From Candidatus Desantisiibacteriota bacterium (lineage in GTDB: Bacteria > UBA9089 > CG2-30-40-21), in contig JACQYP010000184.1 of NCBI GenBank assembly GCA_016208205.1, forward strand, positions 1 to 8,741: a stretch of DNA of 8,741 nucleotides. Direction: 5' to 3'. Shown in pieces: positions 1 to 5,182 of this stretch (positions are counted from its first letter, which is position 1; each line of letters starts with the position of its first letter). Position numbers and translations under genes: made by a program. The notes under the pieces are model-generated. The model made no database searches and was not told the origin of the DNA. It saw nothing but the letters and a program-made list of their open reading frames with translations.

Positions 1-157
1 ACCTTCTCTTATTGCCCTCAAAAATAGGGCATCCCTATCATCATGGAATAAACATGGATGCTCTCTTGCCCTTTCTATGCCCTCTTAGAGGCAGATTTAT
101 GGGGTAGTGTGAATTCAGAATTCGCTTTATCGAATATTCAGACAGCTACAAATATCC
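1..157. other. Left-edge spacer, possibly with the end of an unidentified or decayed gene
   Basis: No recognisable gene lies here. A - strand frame is open from position 84 to the left edge (28 codons, charged and protein-like, beginning EGIERAREHPC) but is preceded by a stop at 85-87 and has no ATG or GTG. A + strand frame is open from 2 and stops at 86-88, so it could be the tail of an upstream gene. I cannot choose between them. Small hairpins are visible: TGCCCT/AGGGCA (13-18 with 26-31) and GCATCC/GGATGC (29-34 with 56-61). GAATTC occurs twice at 112-123. Confidence 0.35.
128..141 (+). promoter_or_regulatory. TATCGAATATTCAG element upstream of the lpxC promoter
   Basis: This 14-mer recurs exactly upstream of the rsmA promoter (8646-8659, - strand), in the same orientation relative to its gene. 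With a one-base gap the match extends outward to GCTT. It contains the palindrome GAATATTC and ends 16 nt before the lpxC -35 box. It may be an activator site, an UP-like element or a fragment of a dispersed repeat. The sequence does not decide. Confidence 0.4.
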
Positions 158-186
158 TTGACAATAAGAAAATTGCATAGTACAAT
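158..186 (+). promoter_or_regulatory. Sigma-70-type promoter of lpxC
   Basis: The -35 box TTGACA (158-163) is a perfect consensus. After exactly 17 nt comes the -10 box TACAAT (181-186), one base off consensus. Transcription should begin near 193, giving a leader of about 40 nt before the ATG at 232. The rsmA promoter in this window has the same boxes and spacing, so the housekeeping sigma factor appears to favour this form here. Confidence 0.85.
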
Positions 187-187
187 A

Positions 188-212
188 GTAACCGTTCACC
201 GTGAACAGTTAC
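188..212 (+). promoter_or_regulatory. Palindrome over the predicted lpxC transcription start
   Basis: Twelve-base arms, GTAACCGTTCAC and GTGAACAGTTAC, flank a single C with one mismatch between arms. The palindrome starts one base after the -10 box and spans about -5 to +20 relative to the predicted start. That is where a repressor would block initiation, or where the RNA would form a 5' hairpin. The words ACCGTGAAC and GTTAC also occur in the repeat before manC, so it could instead be a piece of a dispersed repeat. Confidence 0.5.
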
Positions 213-231
213 AATACTAAGGAGTATTATT

Positions 232-1071
232 ATGCAACAGACCATAAAAAACTCAACAGATTATACCGGCATAGGTCTTCATACCGGGAACAAGGTGCAT
301 CTTCGTTTTTGTCCCGGCTTACCAGATACCGGGATTGTATTTTTTCGGGTAGATATGCCTGATAGCCCTTGTATATCGGCAAGGATTGAGTATGTTAATA
401 ATACTCATAGAGGGGTTTCGCTGAGGAATGGCTCATGTGAGATAAAGATTGTTGAACACATTCTGTCAGCAATAAATGGGCTAAGGATAGATAATCTGAT
501 TGTAGAGGTATCAGCTCCAGAGCTTCCATCTGGTGACGGCAGTTCTCAAATATTTGTAGAATTACTTAAAAAAGCTGAGATTGTCTGTCAGGATGGGTGT
601 GAATCAAAGCTACCCATCAAGATATTATCCCCTGTTTGGGCATCAACCAAGCAGGGTCATATCGTTATTCTTCCATCAGAAGACTATCGGATTAGCTTTG
701 TCCTTCATCTTGAGAATTCTTTTGTAGGCTCTCAATTTGTCTCTTTTTCTATCTCTCCGGAAATTTTTGAGAGAGAGATTGCATCGGCGAGAACATTTGG
801 CTTTCTTTCAGAGGTAGAACAACTTAAAAGCCAGGGGCTGGCAATGGGTGGAAGCCTTTCCAATACTGTAGTTATTGGAGAAAGCGATTATTTGAATAAC
901 TTGCGGTTTAAGGATGAATTGGTCAGGCATAAGATTCTGGATCTGATTGGTGATTTATCTCTAATAGGCAGACCCATTCTTGGACATGTCCTTGCTGTTA
1001 AATCAGGACATAATCTTAATCTCATCCTTGCTCGTAAAATATCAGACTTGTATGGTAGTGCGAGGCTTTAG
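232..1071 (+). CDS. lpxC: LpxC, UDP-3-O-acyl-N-acetylglucosamine deacetylase
   Basis: Zinc amidohydrolase that removes the N-acetyl group from UDP-3-O-acyl-GlcNAc, the committed step of lipid A synthesis; cytoplasmic. At 279 residues it is close to the short LpxC proteins such as that of Aquifex. Visible family signatures are VEHILSA (74-80), with general base E75 and zinc ligand H76; the ELPSGDGSS substrate strand (97-105); SARTFGF (185-191); GLAMGGSLSN (202-211); and RFKDELVRHKILDLIGD (225-241), with zinc ligands H233 and D237. The SGH motif carries general acid H260. Spacing between H233, D237 and H260 equals that of the E. coli residues 238, 242 and 265. The ATG follows AAGGAG (219-224) by 7 nt. 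The last residues (GSARL) and the stop codon lie inside a hairpin repeat. No other lpx gene is present; the next gene converges from the - strand. Confidence 0.96.
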   Translation: MQQTIKNSTDYTGIGLHTGNKVHLRFCPGLPDTGIVFFRVDMPDSPCISARIEYVNNTHRGVSLRNGSCEIKIVEHILSAINGLRIDNLIVEVSAPELPSGDGSSQIFVELLKKAEIVCQDGCESKLPIKILSPVWASTKQGHIVILPSEDYRISFVLHLENSFVGSQFVSFSISPEIFEREIASARTFGFLSEVEQLKSQGLAMGGSLSNTVVIGESDYLNNLRFKDELVRHKILDLIGDLSLIGRPILGHVLAVKSGHNLNLILARKISDLYGSARL

Positions 1072-1082
1072 CCTCGCACTAC
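1055..1082. repeat. 12-bp perfect inverted repeat containing the lpxC stop codon
   Basis: Arms GTAGTGCGAGGC (1055-1066) and GCCTCGCACTAC (1071-1082) enclose the loop TTTA. The TAG stop of lpxC (1069-1071) is formed by the loop and the first base of the right arm. There is no T-run on either side, so it is not a textbook intrinsic terminator. It lies between convergent lpxC and manC and could still slow transcription from both directions. It looks like a small mobile palindromic (REP-like) unit. Confidence 0.8.
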
Positions 1083-1127
1083 TGTCTAAATGCCTACAGC
1101 CTATCTACCTGAGTAGTCACCCATTTG

Positions 1128-2231
1128 TTACAAATACCCTTGCATCTCCTGTTGTTTTAATTTATCAACTATCTTTTTTACATCCTCTGTTTTTTCCTTT
1201 GGGCAGATCATGATAGCATCATCTGTATCTACAATGACCATATCATGGACACCAAGAAGGGTAATCAGCCTTTTGGATCTTTTAGATGTTGAATATATGA
1301 TATTTCTGCTGCTCTCAATGCCTGTATATTCTGCCCCATTAACTACATTTTCATTGTCATCCTTTGGAATAATCTTGTCCATAGATGCCCATGAACCAAC
1401 ATCATCCCATGGAAATACTCCCTCAACAACCACAACATTTTTCGATCTTTCCATGACCCCAAAGTCAATAGAAATAGCCTCTTCTGATGGTAATGATTCA
1501 AAAACCTCCTCAGTAACAATATCAACTTCTTTGTCTTTTTCGTCAGCTTTTTTGAGTGCAGACTGGATTCTCATCAATCCTGCATAGAGATGCGGCATAT
1601 ATAGGGCAATCTCATCAAGCATTACCTGTGCTCGGGCAATAAACATCCCTGAATTCCACAGGTATTTTCCGGAATCTACATATTGTTCAGCCACATCAAT
1701 CTCTGGTTTTTCTACAAACCTTTGCACCTCAAATATTCGTATCCCCTGGTCATTGACAGGGTTTCCTTGCTGGATATATCCATATCCAGTAGCAGGATGG
1801 GATGGTTTGATTCCAATAAGACAGATATTGTTGTGAGTTGTTGCATAGTCTATTGCTTTAAGGAGATGCTGACGATAAAGATCTTCATTCTGGTAATAAT
1901 GATCTGCTGTTTCTAATAAAACGATTGCATCAGGGTCCTTGTGCAAAAGATGGATCATGCTCAAGCCGATACATGGGGCAGTATTTCTGGCAACAGGTTC
2001 AAGGATGAATCCAATATCCGGCAGATCTTGCTTGATAGGTTCATAGAGATGATTGCCTGTGGCAACATAAAATTTATCCCTTTCAATGATAGGGATCAAT
2101 CTATCCACTGTTTCCTGAATCATAGACTTATGACCGGCAATGTGCAAGCATTGTTTTGGAATAGACTGACGGCTTACAGGCCAAAACCTTGTCCCTCTTC
2201 CACCAGCCATTATAACTGCGTATACAGACAT
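1128..2231 (-). CDS. manC: Mannose-1-phosphate guanylyltransferase, ManC/RfbM type
   Basis: Transfers GMP from GTP to mannose-1-phosphate, giving GDP-mannose for surface polysaccharide; cytoplasmic. The 367 residues match the single-domain form without a fused type II phosphomannose isomerase. Motifs in order: AVIMAGGRGTRFWPVSR (5-21, nucleotide-binding loop), PKQ (25-27), EPVARNTAP (78-86), ADH (109-111), ATGYGYI (147-153), FVEKP (172-176), WNSGMF (192-197), SIDFGVMER (254-262) and WDDVGSW (275-281). These are diagnostic of the ManC family. The residue before ADH is T rather than the usual P. The ATG at 2229-2231 follows AAGGAGC (2239-2245) by 7 nt. It is the last - strand gene of the cluster, separated from the HEPN gene by 632 bp of repeats. 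Near-identical inverted words, ACCTGAGTAGTCAC (1107-1120) and GTAACTACTCAGGT (2262-2275), bracket it. I saw no convincing promoter directly upstream. Confidence 0.94.
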   Translation of the reverse strand: MSVYAVIMAGGRGTRFWPVSRQSIPKQCLHIAGHKSMIQETVDRLIPIIERDKFYVATGNHLYEPIKQDLPDIGFILEPVARNTAPCIGLSMIHLLHKDPDAIVLLETADHYYQNEDLYRQHLLKAIDYATTHNNICLIGIKPSHPATGYGYIQQGNPVNDQGIRIFEVQRFVEKPEIDVAEQYVDSGKYLWNSGMFIARAQVMLDEIALYMPHLYAGLMRIQSALKKADEKDKEVDIVTEEVFESLPSEEAISIDFGVMERSKNVVVVEGVFPWDDVGSWASMDKIIPKDDNENVVNGAEYTGIESSRNIIYSTSKRSKRLITLLGVHDMVIVDTDDAIMICPKEKTEDVKKIVDKLKQQEMQGYL

Positions 2232-2261
2232 TGAATGTGCTCCTTAATATAATTATCAATT

Positions 2262-2435
2262 GTAACTACTCAGGTTGTCTGGTTCACGGTCAGAAGACTT
2301 GCATTGTCAATTCGTGTGCCGGTTGCTAAGCCTTAATATCTTCAACCTGTTCAATCCCCTGCATTTGCAGAAACAAGCTTCATCGCTCTCCAACCTCAAG
2401 CCGTGAACCTCTGAACCGTGAACCCGAGTAGTTAC
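2262..2435. repeat. Nested inverted-repeat element upstream of manC
   Basis: Outer arms are GTAACTACTC (2262-2271) and GAGTAGTTAC (2426-2435). Inner arms are GGTTCACGGT (2281-2290) and ACCGTGAACC (2415-2424). A second copy of CCGTGAACC lies at 2401-2409, 15 bp before the inner right copy. The middle of about 110 bp holds no ORF of note. Related words occur at 1107-1120 beyond the 3' end of manC and in the lpxC leader palindrome. This suggests a dispersed non-coding repeat, function unknown. Confidence 0.65.
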
Positions 2436-2440
2436 TATCA

Positions 2441-2856
2441 ATTATTCATTATTCCAGACTTCTACAATCTCCACTGCGTCAAGGAGTGAAAAGCGTTAAA
2501 AAACAATAGGACAGGCCTTTTGTTGCTAAATTGGACATTCAAGAAACTAAAGCTTGTCCCTGCATTCGCAGGGATCGGTAATGGGTCAGCAGCGGTAGAC
2601 AACACCTCAGCGTCATTGCGAGCATCATTGCGAGAAGCTACTGCGTGGGTAGACAGTACCTCAGTGTCATTGCGAGGAGCTACTGCGACGAAGCAATCTC
2701 GCTGCGATAAGATTGCTTCGTCGCAGTAGCTCCTCGCAATGACGGGTTGGTAGTTTTCCTTATTGCTTGCTAACTCATTACGGAATATCTTCAATTTCGT
2801 TACAAAATATCCAAAAATTTTCTTGTCACATTGTAGAAGTCTATTATTCATTATTC
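2441..2856. mobile_element. MITE-like non-autonomous element with terminal inverted and flanking direct repeats
   Basis: A 387-bp body (2456-2842) is bounded by perfect 13-bp inverted repeats, AGACTTCTACAAT (2456-2468) and ATTGTAGAAGTCT (2830-2842). The direct repeat ATTATTCATTATTC flanks it at 2441-2454 and 2843-2856, resembling a target duplication, though that sequence is itself a doubled heptad. Inside are a small hairpin (2557-2574), two copies of a 29-bp unit (2594-2622 and 2648-2676, three mismatches) and a perfect 34-bp hairpin. No transposase is encoded. A 129-codon - strand frame (2851-2462) runs through it, but its residues are translated palindromes and it is probably not a gene. 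Confidence 0.6.
2666..2743. repeat. Perfect 34-bp inverted repeat (long hairpin)
   Basis: The arm at 2666-2699, starting GTCATTGCGAGGAGC, is exactly complementary to 2710-2743 with a 10-base loop (CGCTGCGATA). It resembles the common CATTGCGAG...GAAGCAATC class of palindromic repeats found in many bacterial genomes. Perfect arms suggest recent arrival or correction between arms. Transcription from the HEPN gene into manC would pass through it and form a very stable RNA stem. Confidence 0.9.
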
Positions 2857-2863
2857 ATTCTCT

Positions 2864-3214
2864 TCAATACCCCGTGGTTTGCAGCACCCATTTCATGACA
2901 ATATCTGCATAGTTAATAACCATTCTACAGAATCGCTCATTATTGCTCGCATGCTTTTCCATCTCTGCAGCAGATTTTGCGGCTACAATAACATCATCGG
3001 GTATCTGAATCATATTTGTTAATTCATGAATAAGGTTAGGAATGCTTGTTTTGGTAAAGCTTTTTCCATGATATTCTATGATTGCTTTTAATCCAAATTC
3101 TATAGAATTTCTGGCGTTTCCAAAAGCCCAATCATAGTTCCGAGACTCCATGCTTGTCCGTGCTGATTCAAGGGCTGCTTCTGCTTGATCAATAAGTTCA
3201 CTGGTTTTTGTCAT
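2864..3214 (-). CDS. HEPN-domain-like protein without the RNase motif
   Basis: Small helical protein of 116 residues. The pattern, a first helix with LIDQAEAALESA (8-19), then YDWAFGNARNSIEFGLKAIIEYHG (27-50), a central H.L segment (63-65), an IP turn (71-72) and a final helix NYADIVMKWV (101-110), matches HEPN proteins, which usually pair with a minimal nucleotidyltransferase (MNT) as toxin-antitoxin or nucleotide-binding modules. The RX4-6H motif of HEPN RNases is not visible: R95 and R98 (NNERFCRMVINYAD) have no following histidine at the right spacing. No MNT partner lies in the window. The ATG is preceded by a very strong GGAGGAGG (3220-3227), 5 nt away. It sits between the mutase gene and manC, separated from both by repeat-rich spacers, so a role in sugar-nucleotide synthesis is not implied. 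Family call is from recalled pattern, not a search. Confidence 0.7.
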   Translation of the reverse strand: MTKTSELIDQAEAALESARTSMESRNYDWAFGNARNSIEFGLKAIIEYHGKSFTKTSIPNLIHELTNMIQIPDDVIVAAKSAAEMEKHASNNERFCRMVINYADIVMKWVLQTTGY

Positions 3215-3270
3215 TTTTTCCTCCTCCTGCTCAATCTACCTGTGCAATTAATATATCCACAAATTTTTTT

Positions 3271-3422
3271 ATCCACAGATTTCACAGATTCACACAGATT
3301 TAGTAAATATTAGACAGGATTACACAGAGGAAACAGAAAGATCTTGTTCATCTTGTCAAAAAAGTTTCTTTTAATCTGTGTAATCTGCGTAATCTGTGGA
3401 TTCTTTTGTGTAATCTGTGGAT
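3271..3422. repeat. GATTACACA-type short-unit repeats forming an imperfect inverted pair
   Basis: The left arm (3271-3300, starting ATCCACAGATTTCACAGATT) pairs imperfectly with the right arm (3373-3401, ending AATCTGTGGAT). A further copy, TGTGTAATCTGTGGAT, follows at 3407-3422. Units of 9-10 bp of the form CACAGATTA repeat within each arm. This family is familiar from spacers of several bacterial and archaeal genomes. The last copy reaches the stop codon of the mutase gene. The whole spacer is 207 bp and holds no other gene. Confidence 0.75.
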
Positions 3423-4888
3423 TAAATTTTGTCCACTTTCTTGCAAATAAACCCCATACCTGCTTCCATAAGCTTGTGAAGCCTGTCCTGACTTGCTGCT
3501 TCTGCATATATTCGTATCAATGGCTCTGTGGCTGATTGTCTGATTAATAACCAGCTGCCATCCTCTATAAAAAACTTATTATTTTCAACCCTTGTTACCT
3601 GCAAATCACCAAACCTTTTCAAAGGATTGTGTTGTAACGATTCCGACAGGACACCCATTTCCTCTTTTGAGATGCACATATCCATGCGTTTGGTAAAAAA
3701 ATACCCAAATTCTTCATACAATCCCTGAAGAATATCTCGAACACTCTTTTTATCTTTTTTGTCCAAGGATTCGGATGCCAACATCTCTACTGTCAGCAGG
3801 CATCCAAGAATACCATCTTTTTCAGGAATATGCCCGGCAATGGTAAGTCCCCCTGATTCCTCCCCGCCAATAAGCATGTTTTCTTTCCTCATTATCTTGG
3901 CAACATTTCTAAAACCAACATTGGTCTCTGCACATGGAACATTATACTTTTTGGCAATAGCATCTATGAGATGAGTGGTTGTTATTGTTTTGACAATACC
4001 CCTTGCCTCTCCCTTTTGCCCACGGGTTTTAAGCATATAATGTACCAGAAGGGCAATCATCTGATTGGATGAAATATACTTGCCATCGCTGTCAATTATC
4101 CCAAACCTGTCTGCATCCCCATCAGTAGCAAGACCAAGGCAGGAATTAGATGATACTACCAATTGTGAAAGCTCTTGCAAGGAATCCTCATTAGGATCTG
4201 GAGACCTTCCGCCAAATAAGGGGTCACGATTGGTATGTATGGATACAACCCGGCATCCGGCACAGGTCAGGATATTGCCGAGATATTCTATGGCACACCC
4301 AAACATGGGATCAATTGCCACAGATAACCCTGCTTCTTTGATTAGCTCCATATTAATAAGGGTTTTCATGTGTTCAAGGTATTTTTCTGCAGGCTCAACA
4401 GGCAGGATAACACCGGATGTAATCCCTTGTTGATAGGTTATCCTTTTAATCATGGTATTCCGCATAGTATTTGCTTGATTGGTAATCCATGCTGTTGCCT
4501 CTTTTGAGTTTGATCCGCCATGCGGGGCATTAAACTTTAAGCCATTATACATGGGAGGATTATGGCTGGCAGTAATCATTATCCCTGCTGCTGCCCCTCT
4601 CCTGACTATTTCATAAGCAATTACCGGTGTAGGGGTTGGAACAGGGACAAAGAAAACATTTATTTGATTACCGGCAAGAACCTCTGCCACACATCCGGCA
4701 AATTCATCAGAGAGAAAGCGGCAGTCATATCCGACTACAACGCCCGACAGAGAAGAAGCATATTCCTTCCCTGCTTGCTGTTTAAGATAATCAGCAATTG
4801 CCTGAGCAAGAAACAAGATATTATCAAAGGTAAATTCCTTAGCGATTATTGCCCGCCAACCTGATGGGCTTAAATGTATTCCACGCAT
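3422..4888 (-). CDS. Phosphoglucomutase/phosphomannomutase (alpha-D-phosphohexomutase)
   Basis: Interconverts hexose-6-phosphate and hexose-1-phosphate through a phosphoserine enzyme, supplying mannose-1-P or glucose-1-P to the nucleotidyltransferases nearby. At 488 residues it is full length and has the four signatures: N-terminal SGWRAIIAKEFTF (9-21); TASHNP (106-111) with catalytic S108; metal loop DGDADR (256-261); sugar-binding GGEESGG (341-347); and phosphate-binding RQSATEP (450-456), where A replaces the usual G or N. The common FGTSGWR opening is LSPSGWR here. The ATG at 4886-4888 follows TGAGGT (4897-4902) by 8 nt. It lies 294 bp after the fusion gene on the same strand, across a repeat spacer. 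The stop codon TAA falls at the edge of the GATTACACA-type repeats. Substrate preference, glucose or mannose, cannot be read from the sequence; the ManC neighbour favours mannose. Confidence 0.92.
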   Translation of the reverse strand: MRGIHLSPSGWRAIIAKEFTFDNILFLAQAIADYLKQQAGKEYASSLSGVVVGYDCRFLSDEFAGCVAEVLAGNQINVFFVPVPTPTPVIAYEIVRRGAAAGIMITASHNPPMYNGLKFNAPHGGSNSKEATAWITNQANTMRNTMIKRITYQQGITSGVILPVEPAEKYLEHMKTLINMELIKEAGLSVAIDPMFGCAIEYLGNILTCAGCRVVSIHTNRDPLFGGRSPDPNEDSLQELSQLVVSSNSCLGLATDGDADRFGIIDSDGKYISSNQMIALLVHYMLKTRGQKGEARGIVKTITTTHLIDAIAKKYNVPCAETNVGFRNVAKIMRKENMLIGGEESGGLTIAGHIPEKDGILGCLLTVEMLASESLDKKDKKSVRDILQGLYEEFGYFFTKRMDMCISKEEMGVLSESLQHNPLKRFGDLQVTRVENNKFFIEDGSWLLIRQSATEPLIRIYAEAASQDRLHKLMEAGMGFICKKVDKI

Positions 4889-4905
4889 GATTTGCTACCT
4901 CAAAT

Positions 4906-4940
4906 CAGAATACAGAATTCAGAATACAGGAGTCAGGATA
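4906..4940 (+). repeat. Heptad tandem repeat (CAGAATA-like, five units)
   Basis: Five consecutive 7-mers: CAGAATA, CAGAATT, CAGAATA, CAGGAGT, CAGGATA. Part of it (CAGAATACAGGAGTCAG, 4920-4936) recurs in perfect inverted form at 5163-5179. It begins just upstream of the ribosome binding site of the mutase gene (4897-4902). Confidence 0.85.
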
Positions 4941-4970
4941 AATGCTCCGAACAAATTAATAGGTTTTTTG

Positions 4971-5104
4971 GGCATGGTTCAAAACTGTTCACTACAGGGT
5001 TTACAGAGACACAGAGAATAACAACCCCCTTAATCCCCCTTTTTTAAGGGGGAATTAGAGAAATATAACCATCCTCAGTTTGTTACCCTGATTTGAACCA
5101 TGCC
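4971..5104. repeat. Inverted repeat GGCATGGTTCAAA / TTTGAACCATGCC
   Basis: Perfect 13-bp arms at 4971-4983 and 5092-5104 enclose the C-rich/G-rich hairpin at 5031-5057. They are nested inside the heptad repeats of the same spacer. The layout suggests one repeat unit inserted into another. Confidence 0.8.
5031..5057. repeat. Hairpin TAATCCCCCTT / AAGGGGGAATTA
   Basis: Arms at 5031-5041 and 5046-5057 pair with one bulged base around a T4 loop. This is a very common palindromic spacer repeat in bacterial genomes. It lies in the 294-bp spacer between the fusion gene and the mutase gene, which otherwise contains only repeats and no ORF. It may weaken read-through between the two genes, but no T-run follows the stem on the - strand. 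Confidence 0.75.
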
Positions 5105-5151
5105 GTTTTTTGCTACACGATTAAGTCTTGAAAACTACCTATGGGTGTTCC

Positions 5152-5179
5152 CATTCTGAATTCTGACTCCTGTATTCTG
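5152..5179 (-). repeat. Inverted copy of the heptad repeat (four units)
   Basis: On the + strand the units read CATTCTG, AATTCTG, ACTCCTG, TATTCTG, the reverse complements of the heptads at 4906-4940. It ends 3 bp from the stop codon of the fusion gene (5183-5185). Together the two arrays form an inverted pair that spans nearly the whole spacer. Confidence 0.85.
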
Positions 5180-5182
5180 TAA

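Noticed and set aside
1083..1127. T-run terminator for lpxC or manC in the convergent spacer
   Set aside because: The only strong hairpin (1055-1082) is followed by no T-run on either strand, so I list it as a repeat rather than an intrinsic terminator.
2232..2320. Promoter for manC using TTGACA in the spacer (- strand, about 2305-2310)
   Set aside because: At 16-18 nt downstream there is only GTGAAC-like sequence, with no acceptable -10 box.
2462..2851. 129-codon frame on the - strand starting 12 nt after the HEPN gene
   Set aside because: Its residues come from palindromic repeats (the same PRNDT/SRNDA-like strings in succession), it has no clear ribosome binding site, and it runs through the terminal repeats of the MITE-like element.
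3215..3270. TATATT as a -10 box for the HEPN gene
   Set aside because: At the right distance upstream there is only TGTGG-type repeat sequence with little likeness to TTGACA.
3271..3422. Possible CRISPR array or replication iterons in the CACAGATTA repeats
   Set aside because: Units are 9-10 bp with no spacers of constant length, no cas or rep gene is present, and the arrangement is an inverted pair typical of dispersed spacer repeats.
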